Part shown: in pieces, positions 10,336 through 21,279 of the stretch
How the letters are laid out: each line of letters opens with the position of its first letter
Position numbering within the stretch: the stretch's first letter is position 1
NCBI GenBank assembly: GCA_009602735.1
Contig: WELA01004672.1
Coordinates: 95,360 to 159,359, forward strand
DNA: 64,000 bases
DNA from: Mesotaenium endlicherianum
Lineage: Eukaryota; Streptophyta; Zygnematophyceae; Zygnematales; Mesotaeniaceae
Direction of reading: 5' to 3'
Program-made: the position numbers and the translations under genes
The notes under the pieces: model-generated
Told to the model about the DNA's origin: nothing
The model's input: only the letters and a program-made list of their open reading frames with translations
The model's database searches: none

Positions 10336-13300
10336 CTCCTCCCCCCTTAAAAGAACTTAACGTCCTCGTTAAGCGTACGTCTTTCAATTCTTAATGTGTC
10401 AATACTAGCCTTGACTAGAGGAAAACACTGGTGAGCAATTGGACTATGCATCATAACAATGACGGAAAAGAGCGATTAGTTGGCCGCGTCTCTTTTGCGT
10501 TTGTTCCTTGGCTTACGAATTGGCCCGGGTAGCACACTGCCCGTGGGGCAAAGCTGTTGAGTGGCAGCCCATCGTAACCAGTATTGTTGAACCAGGTCCT
10601 TACAGTTATGTAGGATTTCGTCCTGTGGTTCATACGAATTCCAGCTGGAATCGTAATCAGGGCCACTTTATCAAAAGCTCCACGCGTGGAGGCTTATGAC
10701 GAGTGTAGCGGTGTCCTAAGACCTCGTCTACATCCCTGGCCTTATCATCATCGGCGAGTTTCAATTCCAGTGCTTGCGGCTGATAGCGGCCATCGGACCT
10801 AAACAGCTTAAGTAAACTGACATGGAACACAGGATGCGTTTGTCCCATGAATTTAGGCAAATCCAGTCGATATGCAACAGGTCCAACCTTTGCGATGACA
10901 ATAAAAGGGCCTACCCAGCGAGGCAGAAGCTTGCGCTTTCCTGGGTGCTTGAGTTGGAGGTTTTTAGTTTGCAAAAGTACTGTATTGCCAACTTGAAAAC
11001 TTAACTCAATCCTGTGCGTGTCAGCAAACGTTTTGTGCCGATCTCGAGCAGCGGCTAAAGCCAACTTCGCATTTTTGTGCACCTCTTGAAGAGAATGGAC
11101 AAATAGGCGTGCACTTGGCACTCTCATGGTTGACATCCCCGTCTGACCTTGAACGACGTGTGTCAGGGGAGTGTGCGGATGTCGCCTATAGTTAAGGAAA
11201 AATGGAGTTTTCTTAACACTTTCCAGATAAGCATTATTAACTGCGAACTTTGCAACTGAAAGGAGGGTGTCTCAGTTGTCTTGGCGAGGGTTCACATAAC
11301 GCCTAACGAATTGTTGCAAAACGCGGTTCAAGCGCTCTGTCTGACCATTGATCTGGAAGCTAGTTGACATCTTAAGGTTCGTGCTGAAATGCGAGCAAAC
11401 TTCTTGCCAGAAGTGGCTCGTAATTCTACTGTCACGATCACTTATGATTTCTTTCGGCATGCCATGCAACTTAAACACATGATCCACGAAGAGACGCGCG
11501 GTCTCGACTGCATCAAGTGATGGTTTAGTGGCCACAAAGTGCACCATCTTAGTGAAACGATCCACGATCGTTAACACCCCATTATGTCCTCTATCGGTGG
11601 TAGGCAATTCCACGACAAAGTCGAGGCTTATACTTTCCCAAGGAGCACATGCAAGTTCCAATGGTTGCAACTTCCCAGCAGGCAACGTATGGCTCGGCTT
11701 ATTCCTCTGACATGTCGCGCAGTTGACGATGTACTCGGCAGCATCAACTTTGAGGGACGGCCAAATATACCCTCGGCGCAAAGCGTGTGTGATTTTGGTA
11801 ATTCCATGGTGACCAGAGTAAGGAGACTCATGCGCTTTTCGTTGTAGCACATGTCTTACTTGGCCTTTTGGGACACCAATGCGCCCATTGTGCCACCAAA
11901 AATCGTCCTCAAACAAATAGCTCGAGTTTTCTTTTCGTTTATTAATACTGTCCATCGTTACGGCTACACCGCAAGTACCCTGGAGATCTAGGAAAAACGG
12001 ATCTTTGAGATAGGCCTCGTGAAATAGTTGATGCAGGTCAAGTACTTCCAAGTTATGCATGCTATCCAAATCAGGTGTGCCCGCGTCACCAGGCTGGTTG
12101 TGGTTAAATGTCTGGGGGAGTACAACAGAATCAAGGGTGGCCGTCCTCGAAACCTGGCCATTTTGTTCTTGCAAGCTAGCAACAGTCCCCAACATCAAGT
12201 GGTGATGAGGAATTCGACTTAGAGGATTCAGCAACATTGTTGCTGCCTGGGCGATATGCCCACTCAAAGTGGAATCGTTGCAAGAACTCAGACCATCTGG
12301 TCTGTCTCTTCGATAGCGTTGGCTAAATTGTAAAGAAGGTATTTGGGCAGTGGTCCGTAACCACTGTCAAACCCTTGCAGCCTTCCAAATAACATCGCCA
12401 AGTTTTCAAAGCGTATATCACTGGCCAGAGCTCCTGCTCTGTCGTTGAGTAATTTTGTTCGGCAGTTGTCAGCTTTCGACTCTCAAAAGTGATAGCCTTG
12501 CCTGCCTGCAGCAGAACAGCCCCTATTCGAACACCAGACGCATCGGCGACTACCTCGTAAGGCAAGTCGGGATCGATTGTAATGAATCAATTCATTATTT
12601 ATTTAATCAATTGCATATATATAAATATAACACTAAATAAGTATTATATCTATATACTCACATGTGCGAGTTCATCTAAATGAATGTATGTCGATGTAAT
12701 GCGAGTTTACTTACTTTGTCAAAAAGGTCAGCAGGATGACTTTTGTTCCATAGTGTAGTTTGCTGACTTTGTTGAAAAGGTCAGCAGGATGACTTTTGTA
12801 TCATAGTGTAGTTTGCTGAGATTTATATATCAATTATATATAGGATATAATATCAGTAGGTTGACATATAGTAAGCTCGCTTGATATTAGTCAATATACT
12901 TAGCTTCACTACGTTGAGGATAGACATCTTCATTTAGATTGCTATTTGTAGATTGGCACATGTGACCGAAGTATACTGAAAGTCGGGAGGTCGACTGAGA
13001 TTCGGTAAACCGATGTCCTACCAGTGTGGTTAACTCCTGGGTAGGCGGAGCCGTCGTCAGTCAACTGAACAGTTAGGACTTCAATCAACCGACCAATTAA
13101 TATGGTCGTTATACCTAGATTCGTGGGTCCCAACTTAACGGGTTTCCCACGAAACGGCGCACCTTGCGCCGTGGTCAACCAGGTGGTCACTAGGTACATA
13201 GCAGGCTGGGATCTTGTGGTCCCTCATTCTGGACAGTAGGCTTTACAATCGGATTTCTACTTGCAAGTCATGTGTGCACTTTTGGGTTCGTTCTAATGAC

Positions 13301-14829
13301 TAGCCTTCACGGAAATTAATATGGTTGCTTTGTCTGCGCTTCAAATGGGACAAACTGGAACTTTTTGGAAAGATCTCGTTAAGATGCATCCGTTGCCGTT
13401 AAGTTTGCTCAATTTGGAGTAGTATTGGCAGAGTTATGCCCTCTGACATTTCGGGGTCACACAGCGGACAGATTCCATGGTTTTGCACCTAAGTCAGTGG
13501 GATGTGTTTTAGCTACATTATGGTCATCTGAATGAGAGCGCCTTTACTATTCAGTCCCCTGATGTTGTGCATGTGCTATACATGCTTGCATGCCTGGTAG
13601 GCAAGAGGCCATGACTTTCTAAAGGAGAAGCTCTACTCCTCAAGCTCGCCTCTTTCTTGTGCCTTGTATTCGCGTGCAACTATGGCACACTACGATGAGT
13701 GAATCAAGGGTTATAGATGAGTAAACGGAATTCATTATAAGGGCAAAGATCGCTCCCTGATTTCACACGCTTCCACCTATCTCTGATCTTTTATATTTAA
13801 ATGAAATATATTAATCTTGAATAAGCAAGATTCATTTCAACCTCGTAAGGCAAGTCGGGATCGACTAATGAAAGAAGTGGCGCATTAGTGAGTCCATACT
13901 TAACGCGCTCAAACGCATGTTGAGTATTCTCATTCCAAATGAACGTCTTATCTTTCCTTGTCAGAGCAGTGAGTGGCGCGGCCATCACTGAATAACCTTG
14001 CATAAACTTACGAAAGTAGTTTGCAAATCCAAGAAATGAACGTACAGTATGTACATCTTTCGGTACAGGCCAGTCAGCGACGTACGCAATCTTGGCTGGG
14101 TCAGGGCGCACCCCTTTCGAACCCACTATATGTACCAGGTACAAACGTTCATCCTTTAGGAAGGAACATTTCTTGAGCTTAGCGTACAGCTGTTGCTCAC
14201 GAAGGATTTGCAACACCAATTCGAGGTGCTTGTAATGCTCGTCCCTGTTCGTTGAATAGACAAGGATATTGTCGGGGTAAACCTGGACGAATTTCCCCAA
14301 GTAAGGTCTAAACAAATCGTTCACCGCACTTTGGAATGTCGCTGGTGCATTGGTAAGTCCAAAACTTAGGACTTTGTATTGGAAGTGCCCAATAGGCGTA
14401 CGGAACGCTGTTTTGGGGACATCTTCTGGTGTGATTCAAATTTGATGATAGTCTAGGGCTAAATCAAGCGAGGAGAACACGCATGCCCCCTGCAGCGAAT
14501 CAAACAAATCATCAGTGCGAGGCAACGAATAGCGGTTCTTGACCATTATATTGTTAAGCGCATGATAATCAATGCACATTCTAAGCGTCCCATCTTTCTT
14601 TTGAACAAATAGGATGGGCGCCCCGAATGGAGAAGAGCTCGGCTCAATCCATCCTTTCTCAAGCAAGTCGGTAATTTGGTCCTTCATTTCATTCATATCT
14701 CCAACGGGCTTAGGCGATAAATTGGTCGCCAACTCGGTTGAGAATCCGGAATGAGAGGGATTGTATGTCCAATACCCCTATCAGGCGGAAGCCCGGCTGG
14801 TATTTCACTTGAAAACACTGACTTAGACT
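10336..14829 (-). mobile_element. Family C Ty3/gypsy chromovirus, pol remnant (broken fossil)
   Basis: Minus-strand pol remnant read from right to left. Reverse transcriptase lies at about 13840-14829 ([20 protein letters not shown] and FVQVYPDNILVYS). RNase H is at 12323-12577 (VVADASG, TEQELWPVIYALKTWRCYL). Integrase lies at about 10750-12267, with the HHCC finger (CATCQRNK), SLDFVVELPTTDRGHNGVL and GQTERLNR, followed by the GPFIVIAKVGPVAYRLDLP domain and a chromodomain-like tail. Gag and protease are not seen. It is interrupted by a solo LTR (12578-13839) and ends against a piggyBac relic. Broken, several breaks; clearly older than element D. Confidence 0.85.
12578..13839 (+). mobile_element. 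Solo LTR related to family A, 1.26 kb, inside family C pol
   Basis: Begins TGTAATGAATCA and ends GATTCATTTCA, the same termini as the 0.72-0.75 kb family A LTRs. It also shares their internal block around GTGGTTAACTCC.GGGTAGGCGG (about 13027-13045). No internal domain or second LTR is present. A perfect 25-bp direct repeat of host-element sequence (12552-12576 and 13840-13864) flanks it. An internal tandem duplication of about 60 bp at 12713-12830 carries GTCAGCAGGATGACTTTTGT. Confidence 0.8.
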
Positions 14830-15951
14830 AAGGAGTACTATAATCTGGGAGTGCACATGACCATTGATGAGAGGTTAGCTCCGACCAGAAACGGGATGTG
14901 TCCAGTTAGAGTAAATTGTCCTAAAAAAGCTTACCAGTTTGGAATTGAGATCTTTACACTTGTTGATTCCATCACATACTATTGTTGGGCTTTCATAGTG
15001 TTTGACATAGTCAAGAGACCAGATAGAAACACTCAGGTGGTCATGGAATTTGTGAACACTTTGTCTAAAAATCAAACATACAGTTTTGTTCTAGATAGAG
15101 GCTTTACTTGTCCTGTGCTCATTCAGAAGTTGTAAGATCTAGGCCATGGTGCAACTGGAACATGTGAAACAAAGAGAAAGCACTATCCTAAGAATGAATT
15201 GAAGTTAGAAGCACTCCCAGGTTAGAAAGAGGTAGAGCAGGGTAGTTTTGTAGCAGTCATCTCTGACAGGCCTGAGCAGATTGCAGTTCTCTAGCAGGAT
15301 AAGAAGCAGGTGAGCTTCTTGTCAAATTGTAGAGGTCTAAAGGTAGTACAAGTGGAGAAGAGACAGAAGGGGGGAGAGAAGAAGACTATTCCTTGTCTTG
15401 AGATTGTATTCCACTACAACCAGTACAAGGATGCTATGGACCAATTTGACAAACTGTGCCTGCGCGACAACTATTATGTGGAAACCGAGCAGGTGACTCA
15501 GAAGTGGTGGCATCATCTGTATTGGGGTCTTTTTGAAGGTGCTATTGCTAATGCTTTCATCTTGTACCAGCTAGCTCATCCTCAGAAGGAGAAGTACAAC
15601 TTTATGCTTGACTTGGTGGAGGAGATGACATCATGGGTTCATCCTCGCGATAGACAGCTCAAGCCTGGGTCTAGTGGTTGTCATTCAGGGGAGGCAGGGG
15701 AGGCAAGGTGGACTGCAAGGCAGTTTCCTAACCATGTAGATAAGGGAGTGAAAGCAAACTCTGTGATCTGCATGTCTAAGAAGTTTTACATGGGTGCAGC
15801 AGGTAGGAAAGCTAGGTGCCAATTTGTGTGCAGGCCCTGTAATGTGGTGATGTGTCTTGACATTTGCTTCGAGATTTTTCACACTACAAAGAACATCAAG
15901 TATGTAGATGTTCCTCCTTTCACGCTTCCTAATGGTTCTAGAGCTCAGTAG
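14830..15951 (+). pseudogene. piggyBac-type DDE transposase pseudogene
   Basis: DNA transposon relic, truncated at the N-terminal side where it abuts the family C element. Seen: GVHMTIDERLAP (first catalytic Asp), YQFGIEIFTLVDS, FVLDRGFTCPVLIQKL (second Asp), VL.QDKK (third Asp), then YNQYKDAMDQFDKLCLRDNYY and KWWHHLYWGLFEGAIANAFILY, and a Cys-rich C-terminal finger (CQFVCRPCNVVMCLDICFEIFH). One frame runs the whole length but is broken by three stops: TAA 15133-15135, TAG 15223-15225 and TAG 15292-15294. No TTAA-flanked terminal repeats were found. Inactive; similar to PGBD-like elements. Confidence 0.85.
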
Positions 15952-16639
15952 TATGACAGGCTTGCAAAAACTCTATGTCTCAATTTTTTTGGCAGCAAGT
16001 ATATAGCTCTAGACTTGAACTTTGACGCTTGAACACATGGGGCATTGCATCATATGATATAATTTTTTCTTTGCATATTTTTTGAGCTTCATTGCTGTAG
16101 AGTACTAGGTTAGTATGTACTAAATGTATGGATACTTGTTTCATTAAATGCATGAAGTATTGCAAAAGATATGAAGAAAATTGTTATGCGGCTCTCACAC
16201 TTTGCTACACATATTGTGGAACCAATGCAAAAAATATGGTGTCAATACTGACACCAAAGTTTGAGATGCTATAATACAGGATGCACAAGTCTAAATGTAG
16301 ATATGTAAAGTGCTATAGGCTCCACACATCATGAGGTAGCTTGCAAAATATCAGCAACCCCCAAAAAGTTGTACTTTTCGAAATATGTGCCATTCAAGAT
16401 TGTACCTTTTTGTGGCGCACACGTGTGTTTGCACCTAAGGTACAAAAGGTACAGAAAATATTGGAGCTAAAATTAAGTTTTTTATATGAGCAGGTAGTTT
16501 ATTCAAAGAGCAACCTACACATAGATGGTGTGAATGACAGATAAAGGATGCTTTTAATATGACCATCCAAAGAAAGGCTCTTATGGTGTCAACATTGGTT
16601 CAATAAGGAGTAAATCTAGTGTTAAGATAATGAAAATAT
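15952..16639. other. Non-coding, nothing recognised
   Basis: AT-rich sequence downstream of the piggyBac relic. It may hold the transposon's 3' end, but I see no terminal repeat. Confidence 0.4.
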
Positions 16640-16838
16640 ATACAAGTCACGAAACGAATTCGAAAGGTGGAAGTGAGACCCATGGATAGTCCTTTCACAA
16701 AATTTTCTCTTTGTCCCTCAGCAGTCCTCTCGGGCATTCAAACTTATCACCAATTCCCCTGTCCATTGTCTAGTATTTTTTGAAAGAAAATGTTTGAGTC
16801 AAAGAAATTAGTGAATATGTCTTCTTGACTTCCTTCTT
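16640..16838 (-). pseudogene. 3' part of the Myb/SANT-like gene, split by the outer family A element
   Basis: Reading minus from 16838, the frame that stops at 44963 continues after one copy of the TSD as EKKEVKKTYSLISL and reaches a TAG after about 25 codons. It shows the original target was continuous before insertion. No domain of its own. Confidence 0.45.
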
Positions 16839-17575
16839 TGAAATGAATCAACTTACCAATAATCGATTAACAATTAATAAAGATCTTTATATCAGCGATT
16901 AATCTCTATGGTATTTTTTGTTAACTGATTAAACAGCAGAAGACAAACTTACTAGCGATGGACAATATTTGCAAGTCAAACGTAAGTAAACGAGCATCAA
17001 TAACGCGATCAGTAGACTCATACATAAGCAAGGTTAGAAGACAATGCGTATCAATGGCTTCTCGCCTTGGATTCAAATATCTCTCAGTAAGTAGTACAAA
17101 AGAAAGTTGGCCTTATTTCCGAATGCCAAATTCGAGACCAATATCTAGCATATGTACATGGAACGAGTTTACTGTTCAACGGCAAGTGCGATAGCACCGC
17201 CTACCCGGAAGTTAACCACGTTGGTAGGACCTTGGCTAACCAAATCCACAGCCATCTCCCATCATCCCGAATCGCCATCCACCTTAAGGGTGTCATCTGG
17301 CCACTCATCTAGCACATTACACTTACATGCATAGCTAGGCAGTTCGCTGCTGCCGAAAACGGCAGCAAGCTGACTGTCAAAGAATGTGTCAGCAAGCTGA
17401 CCCAAGTCAATAGGCTGACTTAATGGACTTCAGCCTGCTACTCTCGGCTGTGTCATTTAACTAAGAATTAAGTATCCAGCAGACTTAACTTCAGCAAACT
17501 GAATATTAACTAAAGTTCAGCAGGCTGATACATCTAAATGAATTTTATATCTATCCAATATACTGATTCATTACA
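16839..17575 (-). repeat. 3' LTR of the outer family A element
   Basis: 737 bp, TG..CA ends on the minus strand. It is preceded (minus) by the tract AAGTTGGAGGGAT at 17576-17588. It carries the conserved GTTAAC/GGGTAGGCGG block and CAGC..GCTG dyads. Confidence 0.85.
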
Positions 17576-17686
17576 ATCCCTCCAACTTAAATTGTTGTCG
17601 TCTCGTCAACTTCTTTATTATTGTTTACAACAAAGTAACACACATGCAACACAACCAACTGAATCTAAAATAAAGACCACAGCAAA

Positions 17687-18331
17687 CTAAGTACCAGGGG
17701 CTCGGTCTTCTGGGGAGCGAGACCTGGAACCGGATCTCCTTCTCTTGTCTGATGGTCTCCGAAAACCTGGAGGCTCAGACAAGGGTTGAACCAAGGGGTG
17801 AATGCAGCAACTGAGCAGCCTGCTCTTGCACTGTCTGCACGTTGATGGGGACCGCTCTCTCCCATGTGCAGCTCTCAAACTGACAGGGACATACACTGGC
17901 ATACCGGAGGGGTGCTGCATGACATGGACTAAGGGTACATGCCCTCTATGAGAGGGGGATGTTGGTTGCCCTCTGTTTGCCTTCTTGGCAACCCTTCTTG
18001 CTGCACTCTCTAACTGAGTCTCACCTCCTGGAGTGGGACTCCTCCTGCTGAAACTCCCCAGCCACTGGAGATCTAGGTCCCTTGGTGGGCTGGTATCCCC
18101 CAGCTGCTGCAGGGCTGCCTGTGCATCGACACTTCCAGTCTGCTGTAGAGTGGGGGATGTAGGAGGGGTCTATGCCTCAGCAGGTCTAGACTCCTCTTCG
18201 GCGCCTTCCTCCTCTTCGTCCTCCTGTTCCTCTGAGACTTTAGGAGTCTCTCTGGTCATCTCCTCCAACCGTTCCCGAGAAAAAGAGTATCCCACTGACC
18301 TCCCCCTTTTGGGTGCAGATGGGGGTTGTTG
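17687..18331 (-). mobile_element. C-terminal part of ORF3, outer family A element
   Basis: Minus strand: PKRGRSVGYSFSRE, an acidic stretch, then HPSGMPVYVPVSLRAA and an arginine/serine-rich end (SGSRSRSP). These match the ORF3 tails of the two inner family A copies. Fossil fragment, cut off from its N-terminal part by the nested block. Confidence 0.75.
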
Positions 18332-19084
18332 TGAAAGGGGCAAAGTGCCCTAGTGGAAGCGTAGTAACTCACGAGGAAAGGAACTAGTTGCAATCATACT
18401 AAAGAGTGCAGCGGCCTAGTGCTAAGAAAGCTTAGGAAAATTACTTGACATTTTGAGTAGCAAGAAACTGCTCACAAATGGTGTAGGATGAAAGGCCTTG
18501 TCATTACAAACCCGTAGAAACTTACAAAAGTGAAAACAGATAAGAAACAAAGAAGTTATGCCTATTTATAATTTTTAGCCTAAGTGCTCCTCTATAGGAG
18601 GAAGCTATGAATTTTCATAAGTGTTCGTCAAATCGTCCCTTCCGAAATATTCGTGAGTGAGCCAGATCAGTCTAATCTGACGTGTCGGGTCGAATTGACG
18701 TCCACATACATGCATCGACATTACTAGAATATTCTATCTTAGATGCGCTAGGCTAAACCGAAACTTCTAGGTAAATCGACCTAGTCGGCACTCCGCGTCA
18801 GCCGAACTTACGTGAAGGTTCGAGTTCATTCTACCGGGCCAGATTGCTCGACGCTGTCGGTCAATCTGACGGTCGCGCTCACCGCGAATTAAGGACAGTC
18901 GTCAACCGACCTCAAAACTAATTAAATTTCGGAANTTTCGGAAATCCATAATTCTCTCAATACTTGACCAAATTTGATGAACTTTATATCAGAATGACCA
19001 CAAAAATGCACTCTATACTATTATACATACAAAACACACTTTCATGAAACTCAAAAATGCACTTTATAAACCTATGACCTTACA
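18332..19084 (-). repeat. Family B LTR, left copy (3' LTR, minus)
   Basis: 753 bp. On the minus strand it starts TGTAAGGTCATAGG and ends GCCCCTTTCA, preceded (minus) by the purine tract GAGGAGGGGGATGA (19085-19098). A copy in the opposite orientation lies at 38779-39523. A single N at 18935 sits between two copies of TTTCGGAA, an assembly join. Confidence 0.8.
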
Positions 19085-20522
19085 TCATCCCCCTCCTCAA
19101 GATGCGACGTCTTCGACGCATTCTGCAGATAACGTCTCAACTTACTCCTACAATGAGTCAAGTTGGCCTCTGGCTCCCAAGTGTTGTCATCCGCATGGTA
19201 GCCTTTCCGCTTGACCAGATACTCTTGGACAAATCGTTGACCTCGCTTGACTCGTCAATCGCCGACAATCGCCTCCACTTCATACTCCAATACATCATCG
19301 ATCTCGACCGGTGGTGGCGGTGTAGGTAGTCGACCTGGATGTCCTTCATTTGGGTCAACGTATGGCCGCAAACAACTGACATGGAACACATCATGGATAC
19401 GCCAGCCTAAAGAAAGTTCCAACTTGTAGGCCACTCGATTCACCTGCTTGAGCACTACAAAGGGACCTGTAAACAGTGCCCGCAGTTTCCTCTTGCCTGT
19501 GAAAGGTAGGTTCTCTGTGGACAAGAGTACTTTGTCGCCCACATGGAATGTCACTTCCCTCCTTTGCTTGTTAGCATGCTTGACCTGCTCTTCCTGTGCC
19601 TTCCGAATACACGTCTTCGCCATATCCCAAGTCTTGGCCATCTGCTCCATAAAAGCTTGTGTAGTAGGAACATGAGTCTCCTTGGCCTTCTCCAACAAGA
19701 TGTTCCCTGGATGATATACTTCTCTCCCATAAACCATAGCGAATGGTGACTGCTTGGTCGATCCCTGCATGCTGTTGATGTAGGCAAACTCCAGTCCTGG
19801 TAACTTCTTGTCCCACTCTGAAGGGTCCTCCATAGTGAAACTCCTGAGCACCTCTTGCAGAGTTCTGTTGAGCCTCTCACTCTGCCCGTATGTCTGAGGG
19901 TGATNGGAAGTGCTCATACTCAACTTGGTCCCCATCAAAGTAAACAATCACCGCCAAAAGTTGCTAGTAAACCTTGGATCCCGATCTGAAACAATCACCT
20001 TTGGCAACCCATGTAGCCCGAAAATATGATCAAAGAATAGCCGTGCCACCTCTGCTGCCGTACAAGTCTCCTTCATGGGAATGAAGTGAGCCATCTTGCT
20101 GAGTCTATCAGATACAACCCATACTGCATCATGCCCTTGACCACTGACTGGTAACGATGTGATGAAGTCCATAGCAATCTGCTCCCAAGGATACTTTGGA
20201 ATAGGCAGGGACTGCAACGTACCTCCCTTCTTTTGATTTGGTGTCTTGTTTCTCTGGCACACATCGCAACTCCTGATCCACTCCTCGATGTGCTTGTCCA
20301 TATTTCTCTAGTAGTATTTCCGCTTTAGCACGCTTGCCGTCTTCTCGCTTCCAAAGTGTCCAACATATAAGCAGTCATGATGCTCCGCAAGTAGTAACTC
20401 TCGTAGCTCCTTGATGTCAGGTACCACCACTCTCTTGAAATCACCATAATACGATATGCCGTCCTTCTTCTGCATACTTAAGTTGGACTCAGCAGCTCCA
20501 CCATCAGCAAACTCAGGGTCCT
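19085..20522 (-). mobile_element. Family B chromovirus, integrase and chromodomain part (broken)
   Basis: Minus strand: integrase zinc finger region (LLLAEHHDCLYVGHFGSEKT, then CDVCQRNK), catalytic core ([37 protein letters not shown]), then the GPFVVLKQVNRVAYKLEL domain. It ends in EYEVEAIVGD, the start of a chromodomain with a KGY..D.NTWEP-like core. Bounded on the right by a family A LTR. Fossil. Confidence 0.85.
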
Positions 20523-21245
20523 TGTAATGAATCAGTATATTAGTGGATATAATATACATTTAAATATAGTAGGTAAATTAAGTTCAGCCTGCTGAACTGT
20601 AGTTAATAGTCAGTCTGCTGGACTTTACATAATTATCAGTTTAATGACTCAGTCGAAAGCAGCAGGCTGAATGTCCATATAAGTCAGCTTGCTGACACAT
20701 TCTTTAACAGCAAGCTAACTTCCGTACTCGGTAGCAGCAAACTGCCTTGATATGCATCTAAGTGCGATATGCTAGATGAATGGCCAGATGACATCCCTAT
20801 GATGGATGGCGATTCGGGATGATGGGAGATGGTGGTGGATTTGGTTAACCGAGGTCCTACCAACGTGGTTAACTCCCGGGTAGGCGGTGCCATCGCACTG
20901 ACCGTTGAACAGTAAACTCATTCCATGTACATACGCTAGGCATTGCTCTCGAGTTCGGCATTCGGAAACGAGGCCAACTCTCTTGTACAGCTTACTGAGA
21001 GAGATCTGAATCCAAGGCGAGAAGCCATTGATACGCACTGTCTTCTAACCTTGCTTATGTATGAGTTTACTGATTTTGCATCATACATGCTAGTTTACTC
21101 GCATTTGACTTATGAGTATTATTCACTGCTAGTGTATTGTCCTTTGCCGTTTAACCAGTTAACGGAAATTACCATAAAGATCACTTGCTGATATAAAGAT
21201 CTTTATTAATTGTTAATCGCTTATTTGGTAAGACGATTCATTTCA
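20523..21245 (+). repeat. Family A LTR, first of three in tandem
   Basis: 723 bp, TGTAATGAATCAG ... GATTCATTTCA. It contains near-palindromic dyads (TTCAGCCTGCTGAA type) in the first 180 bp and the conserved block with GTGGTTAACTCCCGGGTAGG. Confidence 0.9.
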
Positions 21246-21246
21246 G

Positions 21247-21258
21247 TGGTATCGGACC
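21247..21258 (+). other. Primer binding site, initiator Met tRNA type
   Basis: TGGTATCGGACC one base after the LTR. The usual plant iMet PBS is TGGTATCAGAGC. The same site (TGGTATCGGAGC) follows the other family A LTRs (29207-29218; minus 44199-44210) and element D (47448-47459). Confidence 0.75.
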
Positions 21259-21279
21259 AGTTATCACAGTCTTCTTTGT

